Part shown: piece after piece, positions 1 to 14,336 of the stretch | Layout: every line of letters starts with the position of its first letter | How positions within the stretch are numbered: the first letter of the stretch is position 1 | DNA from: Rhea pennata | Taxonomy: Eukaryota > Chordata > Aves > Rheiformes > Rheidae | Length of the DNA: 64,000 bases | Assembly (NCBI RefSeq): GCF_028389875.1 | Contig: NC_084667.1 | Span: 57,142,570 to 57,206,569, forward strand | Direction of reading: 5' to 3' | Program-made: the position numbers and the translations under genes | Notes under the pieces: model-generated | Told to the model about the DNA's origin: nothing | Databases searched by the model: none | What the model saw: the letters and a program-made list of their open reading frames with translations, nothing else

Positions 1-1751
1 TATTATTCCCATTCCTTGTCTTAAGGTTAGTACATCCCTAATCTTCTGGTAACCATGATGCACAGTCCCTAACATGCTGGTTTTACTGTTGTGATATCCT
101 GCCACTCAAGAATACATACTTGAAAGAATATTCTGAAAGCTGTTCAAAGTACGTTCCTAAGATCTATATATCCTCTGCTTGGAAGTTATGACAGATTGGG
201 AATCTAGATCAGGAATCTGCTAACTTTGGCATAGATGCCAAAGTTAGCATATTGGAAGACTTTGAATTATATCCTACAGAGCTAGAAGGTGCATCATCTT
301 GATAGAGAGGCATCTGGGAGATAATGTTTCTGATCCAGTGGGAGCTGGGAAGAATCTGTCTTGAGGAGATGTTGCTAGTCGTCTTGATTTGTATCATCTA
401 GCTTTACTCAGCTTCTGAATAGCTTCTGTTATTTGCCTTAGCCTGTAATGGAAAAAGACAATTACAATCTTACTGACTTCTGGTCTAGATATTGTGAGCC
501 TAAGCAAATACTCACTGCAGATAGCTAGTGGTGCACAGTGGAGAGCAGGAATAGAAGGCTTCTTTCTACCAGCTATGGTCTAATCAATTGTCATTTTGGG
601 CTGAGAAGTCGTCTTTGTGTTTATGTTGATTTCCAATTCTTCATACTGTACATGCCATTAATTCACTGTATTGTATGTAGAGATACAGGATATAGCACCA
701 GATTATCTGAGAAGGAATACTTATGCCTTACAGTACTGAGGAATATTGCTTTCATTTTTTTGATTTACTTTTTCATAGCCTCAACTTCATCTAAATAAGG
801 GAAAAAAAGAATATTCCTATCATCTTTTTTCTCTACTAGAATTTCTAGGTTTGTGTATTGTGACTTCAGCTTTAAAAAATAATAGTTGTGGAAAACATAA
901 CCGCTTCTCTCACAGGCGAGTAGGGCCTTCAAAATGAATGCAAATTGATCGTGTGTTTATTTTGGTGCTTTTTAACCTCAACCAGTTCTCTGATGCACAA
1001 TGAATAGCAGTACAACACTTCCAAAGAAATTCTAGTGCCTGGAGAAGCTCTTTTAAAAAGTGGTAATTCTCCCCTTCTTAAGAAATAAGGAATGTTTAAA
1101 AATGGTTATTAGGTTTGAAGAAAATAGCTTTTGAAGAAGCAGCCTGCAGAAATGAAGATTAGCAGTTGATAGTCCCTTTAGGTTCTGCTGTTGAAGTCTT
1201 ATGCCTCGTACCACTGTGATGTTGGTAGGTTAGTTTTATATAAGCTTGAACAGCATCAGCTGAACCACATGTAGAATTTAAAATTGTTAATAAGATTTCA
1301 TGAGGCATTTTATACTTAGAGAAAGACCTTTGTAAAACGTATGATAGATGTCTATTGCCTGTCATTAAAATGTAGTATAGCGATAGTGTTTTACTTTAAA
1401 ATGGTGTAGTAAAGAGAGTTCCAGGCTACTACTGGTTTAAGTTCTAGAATCAAAAGTACTATTCCTGTAACAATGCAACATGTACCCCAGGTGACAAATT
1501 AAGGCTTCTGCCTCTGTACCTGAGTTAATGTGAGTATCTGTTGCTTTTAGGTTGAATTGGCACCAGCTCAGAGCTGCTACTACCTTACTCTGTTCTCTAG
1601 TATTTTGTAGGTTTAAACTGTAGAAGCAGTAATAGTCTCTTCTGTCTGTTTTAAGGTAGTAGTTACCAATCTGCTGCCACTGAAGGAAGCCCTGCCAGTA
1701 TGGACTAGGTATTTTCTATAGGGTGTCATGTTTTGGAAACTCTCTTGCTTT

Positions 1752-1901
1752 GTTGTTTTTTTTTGTTGTTTTTTTTTGTTGTTTTTTTTTGTTGTTTTTT
1801 TTTGTTGTTTTTTTTTGTTGTTTTTTTTTGTTGTTTTTTTTTGTTGTTTTTTTTTGTTGTTTTTTTTTGTTGTTTTTTTTTTTTTTTTTTTTTTTTTTTT
1901 T
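1752..1901. repeat. 13-bp minisatellite (GTTG + T9) x10 with poly-T tail
   Basis: GTTG recurs at 1752, 1765, 1778, 1791, 1804, 1817, 1830, 1843, 1856 and 1869. Each is followed by exactly nine T, giving ten copies with a strict 13-bp period. The last copy runs into an uninterrupted T tract ending at 1901. It lies in the YY1 intron about 550 bp before the penultimate exon. Because 13 is not a multiple of 3, it gives spurious low-complexity open frames on both strands. Confidence 0.95.
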
Positions 1902-2426
1902 CGTTTTGGTCAGGAATGAGGAGGACAGAGAAGAAATGTGTAAATGTGTGGAGTGTTAGGAGGAAGAGTGGCACAGATGCATATTGGTACTTGGAGAATA
2001 TTCTGTAGTATATTAGAGGATATATAGTGCATTGGGCCTCTGTAGTGCTCCAGAATATAGTACACAAGAGAACATACCATAAGTAGCCATGAACACTATC
2101 ATTCTATCTTTCATTTTTCTCAGACCGTAAATGCTTTTGTTCAGTTTATTCATTGCTTCTATTAGAACTGCATCTTCTCCATAAGACTGTCCTATTATTT
2201 GGCTGCATATAGTTCATAATACTAAGTAAGGATAAGTTTATTGTTATGTTTTGTTTGTTTTAACAGCCTCTCAAATGATTAGTTTTAATGGGATTGCTTT
2301 TTTAAATTAGGATAAGGGACTTACCTTTCAGGGCCAACTTTTAAGAAGGTTTTCAGAATATAAAAGCACTTTTATTGTTGCAGATAAACTAGTTCTGATT
2401 AAAAAAAAAAAAGTTTTATCTACTAA

Positions 2427-3896
<1,470 letters not shown>

Positions 3897-4893
3897 AAGT
3901 AGGAGGAGAAAGTTCTTGAACTCAAAGCATCTTACAGGAGAATGATCGGGAAAAAATATGCCTCCCCTTTGTATATTGTTTCTAGGAAAGAATTTTAAAA
4001 AAAAAGAACCCTACAAACCTAAAGGACATGTTTTGATAAGTAGTAAATAAAAAGCAAAAAACCACAAAACAAAACAAAAAACTTTAAGGCGACATTGCTA
4101 AGATGCTCTACCTTGCTCTGTAATCCTGTTTCAAGAACACGGTGTTTTGTAAATTGTGGCTCCGACTGGAGGGGTCAGTTCATGAACTTGCATCAAAAAA
4201 GACAATTCTTTATACAACAGTGCTAAAATTGGACTTCTTTTCACATTCTTATAAATATGAAGCTCACCTGTTGCTTACAATTTTTTTAATTTTGTATTTT
4301 CCAAGTGTGCATATTGTACACTTTTTGGGGATATGCTTAGTAATGCTATGTGTGATTTTTCTGGAGGTTGATAACTTTGCTTGCAGTAGATTTTCTTTAA
4401 AAGAATGGGCAGTTACATGCATACTTCAAAAGTATTTTCCTGTAAAGAAAAAAGTTATATAGGTTTTGTTTGCTATCTTAATTTTGGTTGTATTCTTTGA
4501 TGTTAACACATTTTGTATAATTGTATCGTATAGCTGTAATGAAATCATGTAGTATCAAATATTAGATGTGATTTAATAGTGTTAATCAATTTAAACCCAT
4601 TTTAGTCACTTTTTTTGGAAAAATACTGCCAGATGCTGATGTTCAGTGTAATTTCTTTGCCTGTTCAGTTACAGAAAGTGGTGCTCAGTTGTAGAATGTA
4701 TTGTACAGGCACTGACCTTTTATTAACACCTGATAATATGTACATGCCGTGTAATAGAAAGGGCAACAATAAAACAGTGGTCCTAAAGAAAGAATATGGC
4801 AGAAAATGATCTGTAAGCACAGTCTATTTTCTTCTGTTGTCCAGAGCAATTCTAGTTCCTCTTGAACCTCCCAGAAACTGGAAGCTAAATAAA
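3897..4893 (+). other. YY1: YY1 3' UTR, minimum extent
   Basis: This is AT-rich sequence after the YY1 stop codon. Candidate polyadenylation signals AATAAA lie at 4046-4051, 4768-4773 and 4888-4893. More AATAAA hexamers follow at 5885-5890 and 6299-6304. Mammalian YY1 transcripts have 3' UTRs of several kilobases, so the true end may lie well beyond 4893; the sequence alone does not decide this. Confidence 0.6.
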
Positions 4894-7800
4894 CTCAAGT
4901 TTCCTTTACCTTGCATTCAATTACAATGATTTGTAATGAAAGTACATAATGCCATTTAGTTGGTATTCCCAAACAGAATTGGTGACTGTACCTCTGGGTT
5001 TGTTGAGCGACCTGGGCTTCAATTAACAGTAATGGTGGATTTGGAGACTTGGCAGTGTCGTAAAGGAGCTTTCAGTATGCCTGGACAGCAAGTGGGTGGA
5101 ACGGTACAGTAAATAGCTAAGAGGGCATCTTTGCTTAGTCAAGGTAAGGAACCCTAGTGGTTTAAATGCAATGGCAGCATAAAGTAGGGGAACAGTAGGG
5201 CTTGAGTGGTGGTACCGGGGCAGGGGGAATCATCTTTTGGCTAACTTGTTTGACTAGATATAATGAAAAATCTTGGAACCTCCTTGGTCACCTTTTACTT
5301 TAAAATAAGAGCTTAAAAGTTCTCTAAAAGAATTTGATGGAATTCTGATGGTCTAACTAAAAGTAGTTGCTACTTGTTTGTTCAAGTGTTCAAAGTAAGA
5401 AATTTGCAGATACTATAGTAAAATGTGACAGACTAATAAACGCAAGAATATGCACAGAAATGCATAAGTATTATTTTTTAGAGGAATGTGAGATCTATTT
5501 TATTGTAAAAACTGTTGTCAGTCTTTTCTGAATTCTGTTCTTGCAAGGTTCATCAAACGTTTTTATGATTATTACAGTAAAACTTATTTGAGTCCAGTTC
5601 TGGTGGCAGTGATAAGTGCATGAAAGTAAATGTAAGAAGAGCAAGAGATTTCTCGTCCATACGTGAGTTATTGTGGACACTGCAGGTCTAGTTTGAGGTT
5701 ATTAAGGGTAGAAAGAAAGATGGGACATTTAATTGTAAAAGTATGCATTAAAATTTCGACAGTTTTTTTTTTTTATAAGCAGTTTTTGAACAGGGCAGTA
5801 TACTGAAATGTGTATAGTTAAAGTTTAACTTAAATTCTGTATGCAGTTAAATTAGTGTCTTTTTTTTTTTTTTTTTTGGAAGGAAATAAAATCAGTTCAG
5901 TCTAGTTCTAATTGACCTTACATTTCTTTAAACACTGTATATGGAAGTATTTGTCTTGTACAGAGATCTGCTTTCCTCTGAGTTAAAGTGGTACCAGTTT
6001 TATTGAGTTGCAAGGTAAAGGAATTCCTCAATTGTCTCTGTACTTCATCCTTGAACTTGCATTTGAGACTAAGTTATTTATGTTCAGTATTAATTTGAAG
6101 ATGAACTAGGAGCTAAAATTTATGTTGTCCCTCATTATACAGCATCTAATATGGGGAGATCTCTTGAAAATGTTGCATCTGGGTTTCAGACCTCTCCTCA
6201 GATTGCTAGCATTCAGGATGCTCCTGAGTTAAAGTAGATGGTGAACTCAGTTGCAGGAGTGTCTTGCTTTGTAACTGGTAAACTCCCTGCTGGGAATGAA
6301 TAAATGCTTACATTAAGCAGCTTCTGTAAGGTATTTAAGCTTTTAAAGTACAATTGGCACATCTTCTCCTTCAAAACTTCACACTTAGTTGATTCCAGAG
6401 TTCTCCTTACAGACTTTCAGTGAAGAAGTTACAAGCTTTGGGAATAGCAACAGAGTTGACTTTGAAACCACCCTTATCAACCTGCTATCCACAAGAGCCT
6501 GCATTTATACCACTGTCTTATGAGGAAGTTCAGGTAAGGGGAAGAGAGTCTTATGGGGTGGGGGGAAAGCAGCTAGCAGTTTTATAACTAGCAAAAGATT
6601 TGAGGACTTGCACATCATGGCTGTTCTGTTGCTCATTTGATCTTCTCATATTATCCTATCTGGTTCTCCTGCAGTCAAAATCGGAGAAAATTTCCGTAGC
6701 TGTGCTTGTACCTAGATTCCTATAGCTTTGTATCTTTTGGGCTCAGACCAGTTATTAAAAGGTAGAACTGATGACACATTTTTAGCTGTCAGTATTCATG
6801 GTGTGCCAGTAACAAAAGTTCTATGCCTTAAATGCAAGACAAACTGAACTTAAATACCCTTTATTTCTAGAGATTATTTTTTTAAAGAGTAAGTAGAAGG
6901 AGCCCAGGTACAACTTTGAAATGGTAGGTGAATAATTTCTTAGTGAAAGAGAACTAAGAATTACTTGCTCCTGTCTGCTAGGGCCTCAGGTGCACTTGCA
7001 CTTGATCCTAGTTACCTTTTTGGACCAAGAAGTTCACTCTTAGATTGAGGTAACTGCAGTCTGGTAATTCACATCTTTCATCTTGACCACAATTTGTCAA
7101 TCCACAGAGCCATATGCTAAATACAGTTGAATAGTCTGACTTCCAGCAATATTGTGATTTTAAAGGCAGAGATCTTTTTTCTCTGCTAGTCCTGTTGTAA
7201 GTAAAGGGTTTAAAAAAAAAAAGCAATAGTTAACAGAAATGGCAAACTAATCCCTTCAGAGTGCTGGATGAGCACTGACAGTGAGACATAAAAGATGTTT
7301 CCCCTTGTCATCCCCTGCCCTAAGGTGTGTGCAACACAGGTATCGGTGCGTGCCTTGGAAAAAACTGGAAATGATTTGTCCTTCTATTTAGATAAGATGG
7401 ACAAACCTTGAGATAGTATGCAATGAACAGCATTCTTGAAAATGGGGTTCATTAATACTTTGAAAATATGAGTCAGTACTTTGTCTGTCCAAGAAGTCTA
7501 GATCAAGCCTGAGGAAGCTATTACTGGCTTCGATTGATCCAGCAGTGTATTCTGGAATAATTGATAACCTTGCCACCTCTGCTGTACCCTTCTTAAAAGT
7601 CTGCGTTATTATGGCTTGAGAGATAGGGAGTAGATTTCCATGTCAGCATTAAGCCTTGAATTCTTAATAACTTTGCACTATTGCTCAAAGCTGTGGAGAA
7701 AACAAGCCTTTCAAAAGCGATAGGGCTTGTGGTGGATTTCAAAATTGAATGTTGAGGGTAAAACTGGCAGGCAGGAGTAAACAAAAGTTGGGTTTGGAAC

Positions 7801-9130
7801 CAGTACAGTTATTCATAGCTATGTAAATGGTATAGTTAAAAAGTAGCACTTCCTTGGGAAAAGTGAAAAAATTTTAAGGGATTGTTTTGGCAATCTCAAG
7901 GCAAAAGAATGGGAGAATGATAAGAGAGAGTATGAGATCCCACAACAAGCTAAAATGTTGGAAGTAATGATCCAGAAAAGTACAAACAAATTAAAGGAGG
8001 AATGTGTGTGTTTGTCTTATTATGAAGCTCAGTATTCATCTTGGTTATATGAATTGATCTGGTATCATATTATAGAAAACCGAGAGTGTAAAGATAGCTT
8101 TACAGCAACAGTGAAATTTTACCTGAGTGACAACAGGCTTTGTTTTATAAAAGAATTTAACTGCTGCTCCCTTACAGTTTCATTCTCTTTGCCTAAACTA
8201 AACTAGTTAGGCAAGTTTGTGTATGCTTAAATCATCCTATGTTAAGGCAGTTTTGTTTGGAATTTTTTGCAGTCCCCTCATTTCTCTGGAAGTAGTTATT
8301 AATGTACTAGATTTCATTTTGGAGAAGACCTATCGGGTCCTGAGTTACCATAAAGCAACAGGAAAAGCACCTTTTTGCTTTAGGCAAATGAGTAAGAGAT
8401 TACCTATAGAAAGAATTGTTTAGACAACTGTTTTCAGTTTTTTTTTCCAAAGTCTGTCTTCTGTCAGAAAAGCTTTTAAGATTGGATACCATTATTTCTG
8501 ATAGGCTTTCCTTTCTATTCTGTGTTGACGTGGACATAAAGTTCTTGTGAGCTGCTGTCCTCACCAGGTTCTTGTATAAACTGGAAGCTCCTTTTGGAGG
8601 TAGGTGTGAAGTTCTGCAGAAATGTTAGTCAACTTTGGAAGGGAGGGAGAGAGAAGGAAGCTCTGTGGGGTCCTTGTAGGACGTCTGGATCCTTACTTTT
8701 CTGTCACTTAACGCTTAACTGTTCTCATAGGTTTAAGTAAGGTTTCTCTCTAGTGGGCATGATATTAAGTAGCATCCATGACAATGCTTTATTTCAGTCT
8801 GTACAGAAATTCTTGATTAATAATTTTCCAGAAGATGGCAGTGAATTACCGCTCTGTATAAGTATGAGCAGCAGCCGGAATAGCAGTGTGTCAGAATGGC
8901 TCTATGAGAACAAGTTGGTGGGGAGGGAAGGTCCGGTGGTGGTCAGGAAAGTAGGCCTTGACAGACTTTGAACATGTCAGTATCAAAGGGCAGCTTTCCC
9001 ACATCAGTGAGAAAGTAAGAAATACGACTCTGCTGACTTGTGACAGTCCCAAGTGTACCTTGTGTTCTTTAAAAGGACTATCAGAGCAATTGTATATTTG
9101 AAGTGTGAATGAAAAAACATTTCAGTGTGA

Positions 9131-9163
9131 CAGGGATCCCCTTGTATTTTTAAGGGATCCCTG
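9131..9163. repeat. Inverted repeat, 10-bp arms
   Basis: CAGGGATCCC at 9131-9140 pairs perfectly with GGGATCCCTG at 9154-9163 across a 13-nt T-rich loop. A further TT/AA pairing is possible after a bulged C. Each arm also contains the self-complementary core GGGATCCC. Confidence 0.85.
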
Positions 9164-12100
9164 CATCCAAGATTAGTATCAAGTATCTTTAAAGAGAAAA
9201 GTGGAAACCTAGAAATGTGTTGTTAATGAATGTGCTTTGAACCCTTTTGGTTAGCTGATACACCTGTATAATACCAGTGCTTTACTCCAGCAGTGACTTT
9301 CAGAGGTTGCTGCAGAACTGTTAAGGTGCATACCCTAGAGGCAGTTAGAGCCTCGGAGTTTGACTTTCTTCTAGTGCATTGCTGTTTGTAATGTTTGCAA
9401 GGCTGTTGCAGAGGCTTTCAGAACAGATGCTGCATCAGACAGTCCAGCGTTGCTGTTCATGAGAGAATCAAAACCTCCTTTCCAGTAAACTGTTTTTTTC
9501 TGTGGAGCAGGCCCCCTCCCCCCCCCCCCCCCAAAAAAAGTGTATTTAAAAGGGATGTTATCTGTGAACAACAGATACCTTTTGAGATAGTTAAAGAGCA
9601 GGGAAAGACTGAGGTATAAACTGGACTCCTTGTTAAATAGTGGAAAATCCATACAGAGAAAAGCTTGATGACTGGATCTGTCATCATGTACTTCAGCAAA
9701 AACTCATCAATCAGCTGTGAGACAAATCCATAGAAAATACTGTTGCAGTGTTTATGGAATGACTTTGTGGTTCATAGTCAGCTGTCCTTCAGAGCTGCAG
9801 GGTATTTGCCAAGGACTTCACTAATATTGCCAATAGCGATTTTGGCTTGCTGAATTTGGGTTGCGATTACCTAATGTGTGGCATGATACAGCTTGTACCT
9901 CAGTTTAATGTTTCTTTTTTCTCTGTAAAACAAAAGATTTGGCCTTTGAGCATGGAACCCTTCAATCTTCTGGATACTTCTCTCAAAGTGAGTAGAGGTT
10001 GATACCTTGGGAGAATGAGGTTTTCACATACTAAGTTCTACTTACAGTGAGGATGCCTTCTCATAGTCTCTAAAAGGGACCTCTGGAACTTCAGAAGAGA
10101 TATCCTAAGGCCTTATCTGTGTTTGCCCAGAACAGTGTGTCAGGCCATCTCTTGCTGAACTTAGACCTTACTTAGAAATAGGCTGTGAGCTAGATGAACT
10201 GGTAGGAGAAGCTACAAGCTGGCAATCAACTTTCCCAGGCTTTCCTGCCCTTACTAAAAGCAAGTATGTGTTCCATGGTACATGCAACAGCAACAGTTCT
10301 TCCTATGTATTTAATATTTGTAGCAAACAGTGCATTAGCAGACCATGAGGTCCATTTTCATTATGATTTTAGTATTTTATCATTAGAAATGTGGATATGA
10401 TCGAAGTGGTACAAGCCATTTTTACTGCTATATTTAAAAAAAAAAAAAAAAAAAAAAGTGGAGACTTTAAGTGACAAAAAGCAGTTGATTCATAATAAAT
10501 AATGAATGATACCAAGAAGCAACTAAACTGTAAATGAAAAATTTTATATACCTGAAAATGATTTGTGTGCATTAAAACTTGCCTTTCTTCCAATGATATC
10601 AATACATTTTCTTAGGATATTATTTTTCACTACGGATCTTGCCTTGATTGCTTAGAATTTATTTTCTGATCAAACTGTCTAGTTTTAAATCACATTCTAG
10701 GTCAAATCACTTCCTATTACATTTTAAAGCAAATTGGTTAAAAAAAAAAAGACGCTAAGCTAAGTAGACAAAGCTTTTACTGCATATATGTACTATTATG
10801 CATATTAACGCACTATAATTTTTTACATGTTTTTTTGTTGTTAACAATAAGTATTGTCCTAACCAATAGGGTCAGCATTGGGGAAAAAATTGTGAAACAG
10901 TTGCATTGAGAGGATGAAAATAGGTTATTTTTCTCAGCCTTCCTCCTCCAGTACCCATGAACATATATAAATTCCTGTTGACTTGAACCCTGAAACAAAC
11001 GGTTTTCTTCCTCATGATTTCAAAACCTATCTGCAGTAGGTCTGACCCTCTGGTTCTTTACTCGCTTGCTGTGCCTTCCAGAATCATATGATCCCTTAGA
11101 TCCTTCATCTGTCTTCGTAGTTGTAGTGTTTGGTATGGCATATTGCCTTGGATAAGTTTGTTTTCTCTGGCTGCTTGCAGAGTAGAAAAGGAGTTTAACT
11201 GCACCTTCTGCTAATCTAATGGTGTTTGGCACACTTCTGGCATCTAAGTTGTTCTTTAACTATGCAAATCGAAAGTCTTACTAACAACAGCTGTTAACAC
11301 TTGTTTTCCAATGTAACAGTAAATCTATTTCACAAAATAAACACATTTCTTCTCTGCAAGGTCAACTTCTATATTTAAGTCTTAATTTTTTCAGTATGCT
11401 CCTTGTCCTGCACCCACAATGTACGTGTTTTCATACATGAAACAGTATAGTTTTTTATCATGTGAACTGTAAATACAAACAAAAAATTGTCCACGCAGAG
11501 AAAGGCAATGAAGAAGGAAAAAAAAAAAACCAAAAAAACAAAAACCAGGAATTCTGTGGTGTTGCTGTGACAGACGTTATAAATGCATTGAATTACAACT
11601 CAGTAGATTTTCTACAATACCTCTTCAAAACTTGGAACCCAGCAACATCTGGCTTTGGACGGTAAAATTGGTCATTGAAACATTTTTACAGTATGGGAAT
11701 TCTTCATCTTCCAACTTTATTTAGAAGTTACCTCAGCTTTCCTGGGACTTCAGATCAAAGCTTCCTGTTTTATTGCTGGGATTATGTACATGTTCACTTT
11801 TTTCTCTTGTGCTGGTTTTTGGCTGCAACTTGTAACTCAGGATGGATCGAGAAAAGATCAGAGCCCTGGGATGTGATTATAATGAAGTAGCACAGATATT
11901 GTTAGCTGCTACTTCTGAACTCTGCTGTGCCCATCCCCGCAGCTCTTCAAAGGAGTGGTAATTGCCAGTTCGACTTTGGGCTCACGTGTAGTGTGTGGAG
12001 CTCTTTTGAGATCTTTAGATGAAAGCTGCTTTAGGATTGTCTGTCTGAGGCCTGCTCTGAGAAAGTTTTGTCACATATTACTGACCTTAATCCTGAGATT

Positions 12101-12859
12101 ATAATTCAACTCATTTGGAACCCAAGGCTGATAGCTGGTTTTACAACGAAAGGCATGAATACGTAAAATCTCTGTTTCCTGAAAAAAAAAAAACTAAGGA
12201 AATCTGTTCTCCAATGGTTTTGTGAGCTGTATTTTTTTTTCCCTTGTATTTTCTTTGGTGATGCCTCTACTGTAAATATCTCCTGTTCCAACCAGTGTCT
12301 ACTAACTCCCCTCATGCCTCCCTATCTCCCCTTTTTAGTCTGCAAGCTGAGTGACAGTGTGTTAATAGTTTGGAAATTTGTGCTAGCTGATGGGCTGGCC
12401 AGCTGTTCCCAAGCAGAATGGATGACTGTAGATGCAGTTTACTTCCCAGTTCTTTTCAGTTATTGGGATATTAACTGAGCTTCTCCTCCTCAGTGTCGTG
12501 ATACTTGTGGGAATGGGCATCTGGGGAAGCAGAACGCAGTTCTGCCCAGTGTAGCTGGATTGGCTGATGTATCAGAAGTGTAGTAGGGAGGAATTACTGG
12601 AGTGGTTATATTAGCCTGATTAGCAGTAGTATTCTACTCAATGGCACCATTTAAAAATATCAAAGATATTGCTGACTGATAAATTTGTTGTGGCAGCATT
12701 CTGTCTTCTGTTCAGTTGTTTGAAGGGAACAGGCAAACCAGTGGAGCAGTACTGTGGGACAGAGCACTGGAATAATGTGGTTTTTTTCCTTCTCTGTGAG
12801 GACCTGGAGCCTTCCTCAGTAGGTTCAGAGCCCTGCTGAGGTGAGCTTAACCTTCACTG

Positions 12860-12861
<2 letters not shown>

Positions 12862-12899
<38 letters not shown>
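12862..12899. repeat. Poly-T tract, 38 nt
   Basis: This is an uninterrupted run of 38 T in the region between YY1 and SLC25A29. It could be the reverse-strand poly-A tail of an old retroposed sequence, but no recognisable body or target-site duplication was seen. Confidence 0.9.
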
Positions 12900-12902
<3 letters not shown>

Positions 12903-13904
12903 TGTATAGACTTACAGAATAGAGCTCTTTACATGCTTTTGAACTGGAGGAATACAACTTAAGCTTGATTGCCAAGTAGTAGTACTGCTCACTGAAATGT
13001 AAAGCAATTTCAAGCATTGAATCATGTCAAGAGGAATGGGGTTATTGCCTAGTTTGATTTAAGTTAGGTGAAGTACAGGTTTCAGGCAGTCAATATGAGG
13101 ACAGGTTGGAGACTGACTTTTGCCCTCTTTTTAATCTTGTTTATCATGCTGTACAGTAATCTCCAGTGTCTACTACTGAATATTTTAAGATCCCTATGAT
13201 CTTAATGAGTAATTTTATGGAAAGATTGTTCTAGCAAACATCGAGTAAAGTACTGTGTAGCCCTTCTTAGTTTATTGATGCTACTGTCCTCTAGAGGTTG
13301 TCTTCCCCAACAAACTGTTCACTTATTCCAAGTCTTTGTTTATGTGCCATGGTTCAAAGTTTGTGCTCTCTCAGCGGGAGTAACAAATAATTGAATAGAA
13401 CTGCCCCTTGTCATGGCTAGTTGGAGAAGTGGTGGCCTTTCCCTTTTATTTCTAGCAGACTGATCCTTGACAAGGTTTATTCAGTTAAGTGTATTCTACC
13501 CTTTAAATAAATTAGCAGCGCCAGGACCCAGCCTCACTTCCTGCCCATCATCCAGCTTCGGCTTCTTCATTTGGAATATCGATGCTTTTCTCTGAGGGCT
13601 AATTGCTCTATTACAGTCTGGTCAGAGTAAGTCTAAACTGGGAATACAAAAATACAGTGCTGAGACCTAATTATCACCTCAGTAAGAGGAAAGAACTCCA
13701 AGTGTAGCACGTACCCTTTAAAGAGACCATCTCTGGCAGTTGAACAGAATGCAGGTGGAAGTGGCAGGAAAAACTGAATAGGCATAGAATAAAAATGTTG
13801 AAGGTTAACGAAACTACAGAGTGTAAAGCTACTAATCAAACTTACACAGCTCTGAGCTGAGCACTACCCTGATTCAGGGGTGAACAGCTCCCTTGGCAGA
13901 CTGG

Positions 13905-13932
13905 GTACTAGATTCTGATGTGAATCTAGTAC
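13905..13932. repeat. Inverted repeat, 11-bp perfect arms, 6-nt loop
   Basis: GTACTAGATTC at 13905-13915 and GAATCTAGTAC at 13922-13932 are exact reverse complements separated by TGATGT. It lies about 400 bp beyond the predicted 3' end of SLC25A29. Confidence 0.9.
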
Positions 13933-14336
13933 GAGCCTTGACTTCTGCAGTTGTGCAGCCTTGGTCCAGATCAACATAACCTGGACTGCATAAACTCAGA
14001 GTATGAAGGGATCAAACACCCTGCCAATTTGCTAGCTCTAAAAGTAGGATTGTACTCTGAGTATACTGCCATAATACCTTCAACAAGTAAGGTATTTGCA
14101 AAAATAAAATGAAATAAAATAAATTGAAGACGTGAGTTCAGGCAACTTCCCTTGTTTACTTCAACAAATTGATATACTCAAGGGACTTTCCTTCCTGGTG
14201 GTATGTGGAAAGCAGATGGAGAACAAGTTTCTTCAGGTAAAAGCCAGAAACACTACTCTCTTGCAAGCTGCTTTTAAAATAAGGAAGAGGCACCCAAGTA
14301 AACATTAAAGAATTGAAGTCAAAAAATTTTTAAAAA

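Larger units (their letters stand above)
4894..14336. other. Region between YY1 and SLC25A29, no gene recognised
   Basis: This is about 9.4 kb between the convergent YY1 and SLC25A29 genes. The first part may be an extended YY1 3' UTR. It contains homopolymer runs (T at 5860-5877, A at 10436-10457, 38 T at 12862-12899, a C run near 9518-9532) and two perfect hairpins at 9131-9163 and 13905-13932. A few exon-like open stretches lie between 5.0 and 6.6 kb. No known protein was recognised on either strand; the open frames here are 60-90 codons, as expected by chance. Confidence 0.7.

Noticed and set aside
1723-2067. Phe/Cys/Leu-rich and Lys/Gln/Thr-rich proteins around the T-rich array
   Set aside because: They are translations of the 13-bp minisatellite and poly-T in all frames.
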